Positions 11,721 to 20,389 of a DNA stretch of 38,101 nucleotides are shown here, piece by piece. The stretch's first letter is position 1. Each line of letters opens with the position of its first letter. The stretch is taken from contig NZ_VBUI01000031.1 of assembly GCF_005780185.1 (NCBI RefSeq), positions 1-38,101 on the forward strand, in the 5' to 3' direction. Below the pieces are notes generated by a model, which made no database searches, was not told where the DNA came from, and worked only from the letters and a program-made list of their open reading frames with translations. A program made the position numbers and the translations under genes. The stretch is from Halomonas urmiana (GTDB lineage Bacteria; Pseudomonadota; Gammaproteobacteria; Pseudomonadales; Halomonadaceae).

Positions 11721-12275
11721 ATGGAACCCGAACACCGCCCCGCCCCCCGGCCCCCGAGGCATCGCGGTCAACTCGAGCGACGCTTCGAGGCCTTCCTGTG
11801 GCACTCGCGTCTGATGGTGCTGATGGCCGTGATCCCGGCGCTGCTGGGGGCGCTGGTGCTGTTCATCATCGCCAGCCTGGACGTACTCTCGATCGTGGCC
11901 GATACCTGGCGTCACTACCTCAGCGGCGGTGCCGACATCCACAAGACCGTGGTCACCGACATCATCGTTGCCGTGGACATCTACCTGATCGCCCTGGTGC
12001 TGATGATCTTCGCGCTGGGCGTCTACAAGCTCTTCGTCTCGCGCATCGAGCCCGCCGAGGGGCGCGATCCCCACCATCCCTTCAACGTCAGTTCCCTCGA
12101 TCAGCTCAAGGACAAGATCGCCCGGGTGGTGATCCTGGCGGTGATCATCGAGTTTTTCCGCGCGGTGGTGGGAATCAACTTCGATACCCCGCTCGATGCC
12201 ATCTACCTGGCGCTCTCGGTGCTGGCGCTGGCGCTGGCGCTCTATCTGATGGCGCTGGCGCACAAGCAGGAGTGA
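11721..12275 (+). CDS. YqhA family (UPF0114) membrane protein
   Basis: 184-residue membrane protein matching the YqhA/UPF0114 pattern: ERRFEAFLWHSRLMVLMAVIPALLG at the first helix, VVTDIIVAVDIYLIALVLMIFALGVYKLF, LDQLKDKIARVVILAVIIEFFR, and a last helix LALSVLALALALYLMALAH. Four transmembrane helices are evident. The family role is unknown. The frame is open from 11574, but the ATG at 11721 has GAGGAGAAG at 11706-11714. Next downstream is the spermidine-synthase-like gene. Confidence 0.88.
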   Translation: MEPEHRPAPRPPRHRGQLERRFEAFLWHSRLMVLMAVIPALLGALVLFIIASLDVLSIVADTWRHYLSGGADIHKTVVTDIIVAVDIYLIALVLMIFALGVYKLFVSRIEPAEGRDPHHPFNVSSLDQLKDKIARVVILAVIIEFFRAVVGINFDTPLDAIYLALSVLALALALYLMALAHKQE

Positions 12276-12302
12276 TGCCTGCATGGCAAGTCGCTGGTGG
12301 CC

Positions 12303-12317
12303 CGCGCATAATGCGCG
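12303..12317. other. 15-base palindrome upstream of the spermidine-synthase-like gene
   Basis: CGCGCAT-A-ATGCGCG is a perfect inverted repeat about 50 bases before the next start codon. It contains CATAAT, which could be a -10 element, with a weak TGGCAA 18 bases upstream. It may be a promoter with an overlapping operator, or a hairpin. Confidence 0.35.
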
Positions 12318-12367
12318 CTTTCGGCGCCATTCCGGTGGTCGAGCCATTCCCGTGACAGCGAGACAGC

Positions 12368-13042
12368 ATGGCCAAATTCGAAGAGATCGGCACCGCCAGC
12401 ATTCCCGGCCAGGGTACCCAGCTGCGCTTGCTGCAGCGCAATGACGAGTTCTCCATCCGCATCGTCGGCGCGCCGGGCGATCTGATGAACACGCGACTGC
12501 ACGGCTCCGAGGATGCCCTGGCGGAACTGGCCTGTGAGCGAGTTGCCGGCCGCTCTGGAGTCCGTGTGCTGGTCGGCGGGCTGGGTATGGGCTTTACCCT
12601 GGCAGCGGCCCTGGCGGCACTGGGTGAGGATGCCGAGGTAGTCGTCGCCGAGCTGGTGCCGGGCGTGGTGGAATGGAATCGCGGTCCCCTCGGGGCGGCC
12701 GCCGGGCGTCCCCTCGACGATCCCCGTGCCCGGGTCAGCCTGGGCGACGTGGGCGAGCTGTTGCGCGGCGAGCCCGGCGGCTTCGACGCCATCATGCTCG
12801 ACGTGGATAACGGCCCCGAGGGGCTGACGCGTCGCGAGAACGACTGGCTCTATTCGCCCCGAGGGCTCGCCGCGGCCCAGCAGGCGCTGCGCCCCGACGG
12901 GGTGCTGGCGGTCTGGTCGGCGGGGCAGGACCCGGCCTTCACCGAGCGGCTGCGCCGCCTCGGCCTGCTGGTCGAGGAGGTCACGGTGCGCGCCCACCGC
13001 CCCGGCAAGGGCGCCAGGCACCGGATCTGGCTGGCATACTGA
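12368..13042 (+). CDS. Spermidine synthase-like SAM-binding protein
   Basis: 224-residue protein with a spermidine synthase/methyltransferase fold. The cofactor loop LVGGLGMGFTLAAALAAL is at about residues 68-85, the acidic strand end is VVVAELVPGVVEWNR, and LDVDNGPEGLT is followed by YSPRGLAAAQQALRPDGVLAVWSAG. It is shorter than true spermidine synthases and lacks their N-terminal beta domain, so the amine substrate is uncertain. The start is the ATG at 12368. It is followed by arfB 60 bases downstream. Confidence 0.8.
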   Translation: MAKFEEIGTASIPGQGTQLRLLQRNDEFSIRIVGAPGDLMNTRLHGSEDALAELACERVAGRSGVRVLVGGLGMGFTLAAALAALGEDAEVVVAELVPGVVEWNRGPLGAAAGRPLDDPRARVSLGDVGELLRGEPGGFDAIMLDVDNGPEGLTRRENDWLYSPRGLAAAQQALRPDGVLAVWSAGQDPAFTERLRRLGLLVEEVTVRAHRPGKGARHRIWLAY

Positions 13043-13102
13043 GGTGATATCTTCTTCATCACGACAATTTATCACTCACTCTTTACCTCGGAAGGCTAAC
13101 GC

Positions 13103-13516
13103 ATGCTGGAACTCTCGCGCCAGGTGAGCATTCCCGACCACGAGATCGAGATGCAGGCCGTGCGTGCCCAAGGCGCCGGCGGCCAGAACGTCAACAAGGT
13201 CGCTACGGCCATCCATCTGCGCTTCGATATTCGCGCCTCCAGCCTGCCCGAGGGCTTCAAGGAGAAGCTGCTGGCGCTGGGCGATCAACGCATCACCCGC
13301 GACGGCGTAGTGATCATCAAGGCCCAGAGTCACCGTACCCAGGAGCGCAATCGCGCCGAGGCCCTGGCGCGGCTCAAGGCGCTGATCAAGAGCGTGATGT
13401 ACGCGCCGAAGAAGCGCATCGCCACCCGGCCCAGCAAGGGGGCCAAGCAGCGCCGCCTGGACAGCAAGAAGAAGCGTGGACGCCACAAGGCCCTGCGCGG
13501 CAAGGTCGAGTCTTGA
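13103..13516 (+). CDS. arfB: Alternative ribosome-rescue hydrolase ArfB (YaeJ)
   Basis: 137-residue codon-independent peptidyl-tRNA hydrolase that frees ribosomes stalled on mRNAs lacking a stop codon. The catalytic GGQ is at 26-28 (VRAQGAGGQNVNKVATA). The C-terminal basic tail (KKRIATRPSKGAKQRRLDSK onward, roughly 103-136) inserts into the empty mRNA channel in the known family. It has no codon-recognition domain, which separates it from RF1 and RF2. It sits between a methyltransferase-like gene and a coiled-coil gene on the same strand. Confidence 0.95.
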   Translation: MLELSRQVSIPDHEIEMQAVRAQGAGGQNVNKVATAIHLRFDIRASSLPEGFKEKLLALGDQRITRDGVVIIKAQSHRTQERNRAEALARLKALIKSVMYAPKKRIATRPSKGAKQRRLDSKKKRGRHKALRGKVES

Positions 13517-13642
13517 CGTTGAAGGCGGCGGCGTCGCTCGGGTGGCGGTCGCCGGTCTGGCGTGTATGCTGGGAGACGAGACGATGATGGCCGGCCATGC
13601 CTGGCCGGCGACCTACACCCAACCATGCAGGGGGACTCGCCG

Positions 13643-14689
13643 ATGGCGGATACGTCGATGAGTGAGCTGTTCAAGGATAATCGCGTCAAGGGCCTGACGG
13701 CCGTGGCGGCGGTCGCATTGATCTGGGCGCTGATGGCGCAGTCGAGCGCCAGTTCCAGCAACGAGGCACTGGAGTCGCTCCGCGAGCGCCTCGATACCGT
13801 GCAGGCCGAGAACGCATCGCTGTCGGGTCGCGTCGAGGAGCTTCAGAGTGCCGCCGGGAACATCGATGAGCTGGCAGAGCAACGCAGCGAACTCGATCAG
13901 CAGCTTGAGGCGGCCGAGTCGGAGCTCGCGACGACGCAGGAGCAGCAGACGGAAGCCCGCGCGGAACTGGAGGAGGTCCAAGCCGCGGTAGAGGCCGCCC
14001 AGGGTGAGCTGAATACCCGTCAGGCCGGCATTGCCGAGGCCGAAGAGGCGCTCGCGGACCTCCAGGAGCAGCAGCAGCAGGCTGTCCAGGCCCGCGACGA
14101 GGCTCAGGCGTCGCTCCAGCAGGCCGAGAAGGCTCGTCAGGCCGCTGAAGAGGAACGCCAGCAAGCCGAAGAAGCCCGCCAGCAGGCCGAGCAGAAGCGC
14201 AGTGACGCGATGGCCGAGCGTGACGAGGCGCGGACCGAACTCCAGGGCCTGCAGGAAGAGATTGCATCAGCCGAGGAGACCCTGGCCGGCCTGAATGACG
14301 AGATCGCCGCCAAGCAGGAGGCGCGTGATGCCCTCCAGCAGGAGATCAGCGAGCTGGAGTCAAGCCGCAACGAGGCCGCCGAGGCTCTCGAGGCGACCCA
14401 GGGCGAACTGGAGGAAGCCACTGCAGCCGTCGACGAGGCCCGCGAGACGATCAAGGATCTCGAGGTTGCCATCAAGGTCGGTCGCGAGGAGGTGGCCGAG
14501 ATCGAGTCCCAGGTCGAGACGCGCCAGTCCCAGCTCGAGCGTCTGGATGGTCAGCTCGAGACCTGGCGCAGCGAGCTGAATAAACTGGAGCAGGGCGTTC
14601 AGGCCGACGACGGGGAAACATCCGAGGCCAAGCCGCAAGCCGAGGCCGAGCCGCAAGCCGAGGCCCCGCAGGACACCAATCCCGACTGA
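13643..14689 (+). CDS. Membrane-anchored coiled-coil protein
   Basis: 348-residue protein not assignable to a named family. A short cytoplasmic N-terminus is followed by one transmembrane helix (VKGLTAVAAVALIWALMAQS, about 16-35). The rest is a nearly continuous Glu/Gln/Ala-rich coiled coil (about 40-325) and a low-complexity tail of QAEAEPQAEAPQ type. The codon pattern resembles its neighbours. The ATG at 13643 is chosen because GGGGGA lies 7 bases upstream; an ATG at 13625 is also possible. The architecture suggests an envelope spacer or scaffold, which is inference. A strong terminator follows. Confidence 0.8.
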   Translation: MADTSMSELFKDNRVKGLTAVAAVALIWALMAQSSASSSNEALESLRERLDTVQAENASLSGRVEELQSAAGNIDELAEQRSELDQQLEAAESELATTQEQQTEARAELEEVQAAVEAAQGELNTRQAGIAEAEEALADLQEQQQQAVQARDEAQASLQQAEKARQAAEEERQQAEEARQQAEQKRSDAMAERDEARTELQGLQEEIASAEETLAGLNDEIAAKQEARDALQQEISELESSRNEAAEALEATQGELEEATAAVDEARETIKDLEVAIKVGREEVAEIESQVETRQSQLERLDGQLETWRSELNKLEQGVQADDGETSEAKPQAEAEPQAEAPQDTNPD

Positions 14690-14718
14690 GCCATCCCGTG
14701 GGATCGTCCCAACCCGTC

Positions 14719-14750
14719 GAACGGCGAGCCACTGGCTCGCCGTTCTCGTT
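14719..14750 (+). terminator. Rho-independent terminator after the coiled-coil gene
   Basis: GAACGGCGAGCC (14719-14730), loop ACT, GGCTCGCCGTTC (14734-14745): a perfect 12-bp stem followed by TCGTT. It separates the coiled-coil gene from mrp. Confidence 0.85.
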
Positions 14751-14901
14751 AGCGGGCACGGGCGAGCGGGCAGGTGAGCGTGAAGATCAGCGGGAAGGCC
14801 AGGCATCGACGGCCAGGCATTGCATGGCGGGGCGCCTCGGCGGGTATACTGGGTACACATGCCGCTCGCGTGGCAACCCCCAACTGCAGAAGGAGCGATC
14901 C

Positions 14902-15705
14902 GTGATCGAAGGGGTCAAGCATATCGTCGCCGTGGCATCCGGCAAGGGCGGGGTGGGCAAGTCCACCGTCACCGTCAACCTGGCGCTGGCCATGGCCGCA
15001 GAGGGCTACCGGGTCGGCATCCTGGACGCCGACATCTACGGCCCCAGCCAGGCTCAGATGCTCGGCGTGGGCGAGGGCGTGCGCCCCCAGTCCGCGGGCG
15101 AAAACCGCTTCCGGCCGCTCGAGGCCCACGGCATCCAGGCCATGTCCATGGCCTTTTTGGCCGACGTGCGCGAGCCCATGGTGTGGCGGGGGCCGATGGT
15201 GGCCGGGGCCTTCCAGCAGATGCTCACACAGACGGCCTGGGACGATCTCGACTACCTGTTCATCGACATGCCGCCGGGTACCGGCGACATCCAGCTGACC
15301 CTGGCCCAGAAGGTGCCGGTGGACGGCGCGGTGATCGTCACCACGCCCCAGGACATCGCGCTGCTCGACGCCCGCAAGGGCATCGAGATGTTCCGCAAGG
15401 TCAACGTGCCGGTGCTCGGCGTGGTGGAGAACATGAGCCTGCACACCTGTTCCCAGTGCGGCCATAGCGAGCCGATCTTCGGTGAGGGCGGCGGTGAGCG
15501 CATCGCCGACGAGTACGAGACTCGCGTGCTCGGCCGGCTGCCGTTGAGCCTGACGATTCGTGAGCAGGTCGATGGCGGTCGCCCCAGCGTAGTGGCCGAG
15601 CCCGAGGGTGAGGTGACCACTAGCTTTCGTGACATGGCCCGTCAGGTGGCCGAGCAGGTCGAGGGCCAGCAGCCCGACGGGCCGGAAATCTCCTTCAGCG
15701 AGTGA
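14902..15705 (+). CDS. apbC: Iron-sulfur cluster carrier ATPase Mrp/ApbC
   Basis: Cytoplasmic P-loop ATPase that carries Fe-S clusters to target proteins, 267 residues. The deviant Walker A GKGGVGKS is at 14-21, DMPPGTGD is at 122-129, and the cluster-binding Cys pair C183-x2-C186 is in HTCSQCGHS. It lacks the N-terminal MIP18/DUF59 domain of longer Mrp proteins. It starts at a GTG chosen for AAGGAG at 14890-14895; no ATG exists in frame nearby. It lies just upstream of dcd, a neighbour pair I recall from other gammaproteobacteria. Confidence 0.92.
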   Translation: MIEGVKHIVAVASGKGGVGKSTVTVNLALAMAAEGYRVGILDADIYGPSQAQMLGVGEGVRPQSAGENRFRPLEAHGIQAMSMAFLADVREPMVWRGPMVAGAFQQMLTQTAWDDLDYLFIDMPPGTGDIQLTLAQKVPVDGAVIVTTPQDIALLDARKGIEMFRKVNVPVLGVVENMSLHTCSQCGHSEPIFGEGGGERIADEYETRVLGRLPLSLTIREQVDGGRPSVVAEPEGEVTTSFRDMARQVAEQVEGQQPDGPEISFSE

Positions 15706-15760
15706 CGATCCACTCGCCCGGCATCGCCCGCCAGGGGCGAGTTGCCGTGACCTTCCTCGC

Positions 15761-15794
15761 CGGGGCCGCTATGATGTGGCCCCGGTTTTTCTTG
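15761..15794 (+). terminator. Rho-independent terminator after apbC
   Basis: CCGGGGCC (15761-15768) and GGCCCCGG (15779-15786) form a perfect 8-bp stem with a 10-base loop, followed by TTTTTCTT (15787-15794). The loop contains TATGAT, which resembles a -10 element. Confidence 0.85.
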
Positions 15795-15857
15795 CACCGT
15801 GGTTCCCTACTGCGCTTTTTACCACCAGTTACCACCAGATAGCTTCAGGACGTGTCG

Positions 15858-16424
15858 ATGAGCATCAAATCCGACAAGTGGATCCGCCGCATGGCCGAGC
15901 AGGAAGGCATGATCGAGCCCTTCGAGCCCGACCAGGTGCGCTACGTGAACGAGCGGCGAGTGATCTCCTACGGGACGTCCAGCTACGGCTACGATGTGCG
16001 CTGCGCCGACGAGTTCAAGGTCTTCACCAACATCCACTCGGCGGTGGTGGACCCCAAGGGCTTCGATGAGAAGAGCTTCGTCGATATCAAGGGCGATGCC
16101 TGCGTGATTCCGCCCAACTCCTTCGCCCTGGCGCGCACCGTGGAGTACTTTCGCATCCCGCGCAGCGTGCTGACCATCTGCCTGGGCAAGTCCACCTACG
16201 CGCGCTGCGGCATCATCGTCAACGTGACGCCGCTGGAGCCGGAGTGGGAGGGGCACGTGACCCTGGAGTTCTCCAACACCACCAACCTGCCCGCGCGGAT
16301 CTACGCCAACGAGGGCGTGGCGCAGATGCTGTTCCTGGAGTCCGACGAGGTCTGCGAGACCTCCTACAAGGACCGCGGCGGCAAGTACATGGGGCAGCGG
16401 GGGGTGACTCTCCCCCGGACCTGA
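15858..16424 (+). CDS. dcd: dCTP deaminase Dcd
   Basis: Deaminates dCTP to dUTP, feeding dTMP synthesis, 188 residues. Conserved parts: [17 protein letters not shown], the phosphate-binding [11 protein letters not shown], and [18 protein letters not shown], which holds the catalytic Glu. The ATG at 15858 is chosen over a GTG at 15852; AGGA ends 7 bases upstream and this gives the usual 188-residue length. Upstream lies the apbC terminator and a duplicated TTACCACCAG (about 15819-15838) of unknown meaning. Its stop codon lies inside a hairpin. Confidence 0.96.
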   Translation: MSIKSDKWIRRMAEQEGMIEPFEPDQVRYVNERRVISYGTSSYGYDVRCADEFKVFTNIHSAVVDPKGFDEKSFVDIKGDACVIPPNSFALARTVEYFRIPRSVLTICLGKSTYARCGIIVNVTPLEPEWEGHVTLEFSNTTNLPARIYANEGVAQMLFLESDEVCETSYKDRGGKYMGQRGVTLPRT

Positions 16425-16442
16425 CCCGGCGCAGCCGGGTCA
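16422..16442 (+). terminator. Hairpin formed by the dcd stop region
   Basis: TGACCCGGC (16422-16430), loop GCA, GCCGGGTCA (16434-16442): a perfect 9-bp stem that begins at the dcd TGA. There is no T-run; it runs into the heptad repeat element. Confidence 0.55.
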
Positions 16443-16445
16443 GGA

Positions 16446-16610
16446 GCTTGAAGCTGGAAGAGCGGCGCTGCGCGCCTGGAAGCTAGAAGAAAACCCTTGA
16501 CTCAGGCTTTGGAGTCTACAAGCTGCCTTCCAGCTTCCAGCTTCCAGCTTCCAGCTTCCAGCTTCCAGCTTCCAGCTTCCAGCTTCCAGCTTCCAGCTTC
16601 CAGCTTACAG
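16446..16610. repeat. Large heptad repeat element between dcd and purN
   Basis: The left part (about 16446-16490) has AGCTTGA-AGCTGGA heptads, a GC-rich block AGAGCGGCGCTGCGCGCC, then TGGAAGCTAGAAGAAAACCC. After about 36 bases, 11 perfect copies of CTTCCAG (16527-16603) and one CTTACAG (16604-16610) form the inverted right arm. The purN stop codon (TAA on -, positions 16605-16607) is supplied by the last, variant copy. The left block matches the reverse complement of 4070-4117 almost base for base. Confidence 0.93.
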
Positions 16611-17339
16611 CTCCTCGTCGAGTTCCTCGGCGGCGTCCTGATGGGAGAGCCGCATGCCGGTAGGCGGCAGCGCGACGCCGTCCATGGCGGCATGGTCGCC
16701 CTTGAGCTGCAGGCGTCCCTCCAGGAACCAGCGCACGGCGATCGGGTAGATCAGGTGCTCCCGCGCCTGGACCTTGGCCTGCAGGCTCTCCTCGGTCTCG
16801 TCCGGCACCACGGCCACCTCGGCCTGCAGGGCCACCGGGCCTCCGTCGAGTTCCTCGGTGACGAAGTGCACGCTGCAGCCATGCGCGGCCACGCCGTCGG
16901 CCAGCGCCCGGGCATGGGTATGTAGTCCCTGATAGGCGGGCAGCAGCGAGGGGTGGATGTTGAGCATCCGCCCCAGGAAGCGGTTGACGAAGCGCGGCGT
17001 GAGGATGCGCATGAAGCCGGCCAGCACGATCAGGTCGGGCTCGTGGCGCTCGATCACCTTGATCAGCGCGCCGTCGTAGGCCTCGCGGCTGTCATACTCG
17101 CGATGGGGCAGGGCCACGGCATCGATGCCGGCGTCCCGGGCGCGCTTCAGGCCGTAGGCGTCCGGCTGGTTGGAGATCACCGCGACGATCTCGCCGCCCA
17201 GCTCGTCGTGGCTCTGGGCGTCGATCAGCGCCTGGAGGTTGCTGCCGCTGCCTGAGATCAGCACCACTACCCGCAGAGTCTCGCTGGGCTCGGGAGTGAA
17301 GGTGTTCAGGGTATCGCTCTGATAGTCGGTCCCGCTCAT
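16605..17339 (-). CDS. purN: Phosphoribosylglycinamide formyltransferase PurN
   Basis: Third step of purine synthesis: transfers formyl from 10-formyl-THF to GAR. 244 residues against about 212 in E. coli, with extra residues at both ends. The N-terminal [16 protein letters not shown] binds the phosphate of [18 protein letters not shown] and the catalytic [12 protein letters not shown] (Asn and His) are intact, with [13 protein letters not shown] after them. The C-terminal tail ends EELDEEL, and its stop codon lies in a heptad repeat. The start overlaps the purM stop by 4 bases, so purM and purN are an operon. Confidence 0.95.
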   Translation of the reverse strand: MSGTDYQSDTLNTFTPEPSETLRVVVLISGSGSNLQALIDAQSHDELGGEIVAVISNQPDAYGLKRARDAGIDAVALPHREYDSREAYDGALIKVIERHEPDLIVLAGFMRILTPRFVNRFLGRMLNIHPSLLPAYQGLHTHARALADGVAAHGCSVHFVTEELDGGPVALQAEVAVVPDETEESLQAKVQAREHLIYPIAVRWFLEGRLQLKGDHAAMDGVALPPTGMRLSHQDAAEELDEEL

Positions 17340-18409
17340 GCCTCGAGGTTCTCCAGCTGGACGGGCTCGTCACCCTCGCCCCGGGCGGTGATCACTCCGA
17401 TGCGGTGGACCGTCTCGCCCTGGGCCTGCAGGTGGGCGCGGGCCTGGTCGGCCTTCTCCGCCGGCACCACGATCACCATGCCGATGCCGCAGTTGAGCAC
17501 GCGATGCATCTCGTGCTCATCGACGTTGCCCCGCTCCTTCAGCCAGTCGAAGATCGCCGGGCGGGTCCAGCTGGCGGCGTCGATGCGCGCGCCCAGCGTC
17601 TCGGGCAGCACGCGGGGGATGTTCTCGGTCAGGCCGCCGCCGGTGATGTGCGACAGGGCGTGCACCGGGATGTCGGTCTCCTTGATCAGCGATAGCAGCG
17701 GCTTGACGTAGATCTTGGTGGGCGCGAGCAGGGCATCGCCCAGGGGCTTGCCATCCACGGCGGTGTCCAGGGCGGCGCCCGACACTTCGAGGATCTTGCG
17801 GATCAGCGAGTAGCCGTTGGAGTGGGGGCCGGAGGAGGCCAGGCCCAGCAGCACGTCGCCTTCGCCGACCTTGCTGCCGTCGAGGATCTCGGACTTCTCC
17901 ACTACGCCCACGCAGAAGCCGGCGAGGTCGTAGTCATTGCCCTCGTACATGCCAGGCATCTCGGCGGTCTCGCCACCGACCAGGGCGCAGCCCGCCTGCT
18001 CGCAGCCTTCGCCGATGCCGGTCACCACGTCGGCGGCGATATCCACGTCGAGCTTGCCCGTGGCATAGTAGTCGAGGAAGAGCAGCGGCTCGGCGCCGGC
18101 CACGACCAGGTCGTTGACGCACATGGCCACCAGGTCGATGCCGATGGTGTCATGGCGGCCGATGTCCATGGCCAGGCGCAGCTTGGTGCCCACGCCGTCG
18201 GTGCCGGTGACCAGCACCGGCTCCTCGTAGCCCTTGGGGAGCTCGCACAGGGCGCCGAAACCGCCCAGGCCGCCCATCACCTCGGGGCGGGTGGTGCGTT
18301 TGGCGACGCCCTTGATGCGGTCGACCAGGGCATTGCCGGCATCGATATCGACGCCGGCGTCCTTGTAGCTGAGCGAGGTCCCGGTCGGACGGTTGGTGGA
18401 ATCGGTCAT
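17336..18409 (-). CDS. purM: Phosphoribosylformylglycinamidine cyclo-ligase PurM
   Basis: AIR synthetase, the fifth step of purine synthesis, closing the imidazole ring with ATP. 357 residues. Conserved parts: [20 protein letters not shown] at the start, [28 protein letters not shown], and the [11 protein letters not shown] glycine-rich loop. It is the first gene of purM-purN, transcribed divergently from perM across a 136-base gap. Confidence 0.96.
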   Translation of the reverse strand: MTDSTNRPTGTSLSYKDAGVDIDAGNALVDRIKGVAKRTTRPEVMGGLGGFGALCELPKGYEEPVLVTGTDGVGTKLRLAMDIGRHDTIGIDLVAMCVNDLVVAGAEPLLFLDYYATGKLDVDIAADVVTGIGEGCEQAGCALVGGETAEMPGMYEGNDYDLAGFCVGVVEKSEILDGSKVGEGDVLLGLASSGPHSNGYSLIRKILEVSGAALDTAVDGKPLGDALLAPTKIYVKPLLSLIKETDIPVHALSHITGGGLTENIPRVLPETLGARIDAASWTRPAIFDWLKERGNVDEHEMHRVLNCGIGMVIVVPAEKADQARAHLQAQGETVHRIGVITARGEGDEPVQLENLEA

Positions 18410-18484
18410 GACGCTTCCTGTATGAGAATGGCGGTCGCGAGGCCTGTCGCAGGGCGAGGCGCGACGGTCGGGTTCGGGGAACGA

Positions 18485-18513
18485 ATTGTAGCATCACGGC
18501 GAACGGCTGGCAG
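18485..18513 (-). promoter_or_regulatory. Candidate sigma-70 promoter for purMN
   Basis: On the - strand, CTGCCA (rc of 18508-18513) and TACAAT (rc of 18485-18490) are spaced by 17 bases and lie about 75 bases before the purM start. I see no clear PurR-type palindrome next to it. Confidence 0.5.
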
Positions 18514-18545
18514 CCTGACGGCCGCGTCGATACAGGGAGGAGGCG

Positions 18546-19625
18546 ATGCACAGACAGTGGTGGGTGGTGGCGGCGTGCACGGCGCTGGCGCTGTGGTTCC
18601 TGATCAGCATCGAGCCGGTGCTGATGCCGTTCTTCGTCAGCATGATCCTGGCCTATCTGGGCGATCCCCTGGCCGACCGGCTGGAAGACTGGGGGCTCTC
18701 CCGGCGGCTGGCGGTCTCGCTGGTGTTCCTGCTGTTGAGCCTGATCATCGTGCTCACCCTGCTGCTGGTGGTGCCGATCCTCGGGCGGCAGCTCGGCCAG
18801 GTCGTCGAGTCGCTGCCCGCGGTGCTCAACTGGGTTCAGCAGAGCGTGGTGCCGCGCCTGCAGGCATTGACCGGGCTGGATCTCTCCACCGACATCGACC
18901 AGATGCGCACGGCGTTCGTCGACAACTGGAAGGAGACCGGCACCTTCGCCGCCAGCCTGCTGGCCCAGGTGTCGCGCTCCGGCCTGGCGGTGGCGGCCTG
19001 GATCGCCAACCTGGCACTGATCCCGGTGGTGACCTTCTACCTGCTGCTCGACTGGGACATCCTGGTCGGCAAGGTGCGGGCCTCGCTCCCGCGCAGCTGG
19101 GAGCCCGCGGCGGTGCGCCTGGCCGGTGAATGTGACGAGGTGCTCTCCGCCTTCCTGCGCGGTCAGCTGATCGTCATGCTCTGCCTGGGGGTGATCTATG
19201 CGGTGGGGCTGACGCTACTCGGCGTGCGGTTCGGCCTGCTGATCGGCCTGCTTGCCGGGCTGGCCAGCATCGTGCCCTATCTCGGCGTGATCGTGGGCAT
19301 CTCCGTGGCCGGGTTGGTGGCTTTCTTCCAGTTCGGCGACTGGCTGATCCTGCTCGGCGTGGCGGCGGTGTTCGGCTTCGGCCAGCTGATCGAGAGCGTG
19401 GTGCTGCAGCCCAAGCTGCTCGGCGACAAGATCGGCCTGCACCCGGTGGCGGTGATCTTCGCCGTGCTGGCGGGGGGGCAGTTGTTCGGCTTCACCGGCG
19501 TGTTGCTGGCGCTCCCCGTGGCCGCCATGCTGATGGTGGTGTTGCGTTATCTCCACGATCACTATAAAAACAGTACCTTGTATGATGCCGGTCGTTCACG
19601 AACCCACGACGAGGAGTCGCCATGA
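18546..19625 (+). CDS. PerM/AI-2E family transporter
   Basis: 359-residue polytopic membrane protein of the AI-2E transporter (PerM/YdiK) family. An N-terminal pair of helices (ALALWFLISIEPVLMPFFVSMILAYL) is followed by a LADRLEDWGLSRRLAV loop, a long soluble region (about 85-145), and a C-terminal helix bundle with the family hallmark VPYLGVIVGISVAGLVAF. Substrates vary in the family. GGGAGGAGG lies immediately before the ATG. Its stop overlaps the hda start (ATGA), and the perM-hda pair on one transcript is common in related bacteria. Confidence 0.88.
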   Translation: MHRQWWVVAACTALALWFLISIEPVLMPFFVSMILAYLGDPLADRLEDWGLSRRLAVSLVFLLLSLIIVLTLLLVVPILGRQLGQVVESLPAVLNWVQQSVVPRLQALTGLDLSTDIDQMRTAFVDNWKETGTFAASLLAQVSRSGLAVAAWIANLALIPVVTFYLLLDWDILVGKVRASLPRSWEPAAVRLAGECDEVLSAFLRGQLIVMLCLGVIYAVGLTLLGVRFGLLIGLLAGLASIVPYLGVIVGISVAGLVAFFQFGDWLILLGVAAVFGFGQLIESVVLQPKLLGDKIGLHPVAVIFAVLAGGQLFGFTGVLLALPVAAMLMVVLRYLHDHYKNSTLYDAGRSRTHDEESP

Positions 19626-20323
19626 GTCGAGCACCCGCGCAGTTGCCACTGGGCGTGGGGCTGCGCGACGACGCCACCTTCGCCAGCTTCCACCCCGGGC
19701 CCAATGCGACCCTGGTCGACCGGCTCGTGCACCAGCTCGACGATGATGGCGAGCCCTTCCTCTATGTGTGGGGCGCCTCGGGCACCGGCCGCAGCCACCT
19801 GCTGCAGGCCGCCTGTCATGCCGCCTCCGACCGTGACGGACGGGCGCTCTACCTGCCCCTGGCGGAGCTCGGTCACTTCCCGCCGCTGATGCTCGAGGAG
19901 ATCGAACGGCTGGATCTGGTGGCCATCGACGATCTCGAGCGGGTCGTCGGTCGCAAGCGCTGGGAAGAGGCGCTGTTCCACGCCTTCAACCGCCTGCGTG
20001 ACGCCGGCAAGCGGCTGCTGATCGCCGCCGAGGCGCCGCCTCGGCAGCTGCCGGTGAAGCTGCCGGACCTGGCCTCGCGGCTCACCTGGGGCATGACCTT
20101 CCACCTGCAGGGGCTCGACGACACCGGCCGCCTCGCCGCGCTCCAGCTGCGGGCGAAGGGGCGTGGCATGCAGCTGCCCGACGAGGTGGCCCGCTATATC
20201 CTGCACCGCGGGCCACGACGCCTGGATGCGCTCTTCGCGACCCTGGAGACCCTGGATCGCGCCTCGCTCTCCGCTCAGCGCAAGCTGACCATTCCCTTCG
20301 TCAAGCAGGCGCTGGACTGGTAG
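19622..20323 (+). CDS. hda: DnaA regulatory inactivator Hda
   Basis: AAA+ protein that, bound to the DNA-loaded sliding clamp, stimulates ATP hydrolysis by DnaA to prevent re-initiation. 233 residues. The N-terminal QLPLGV (residues 7-12) is the clamp-binding motif. The P-loop GASGTGRSHLL has Arg in place of the usual Lys, as in other Hda proteins. The Walker B segment is LVAIDDLERV, and sensor regions follow (LPDLASRLTWG). It is coupled to perM by a 4-base overlap. Confidence 0.93.
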   Translation: MSRAPAQLPLGVGLRDDATFASFHPGPNATLVDRLVHQLDDDGEPFLYVWGASGTGRSHLLQAACHAASDRDGRALYLPLAELGHFPPLMLEEIERLDLVAIDDLERVVGRKRWEEALFHAFNRLRDAGKRLLIAAEAPPRQLPVKLPDLASRLTWGMTFHLQGLDDTGRLAALQLRAKGRGMQLPDEVARYILHRGPRRLDALFATLETLDRASLSAQRKLTIPFVKQALDW

Positions 20324-20389
20324 GCGGCCCGCCGGCCCCTTTTCAGACGCCCCGGCAGGCGTCGGTCGTCGGGACCGGCGGTGCCGGGC

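Noticed and set aside
15771..15776. TATGAT as the dcd -10 element
   Set aside because: It lies in the loop of a strong terminator, and no good -35 sits at a proper distance (TTGCCG is 22 bases away).
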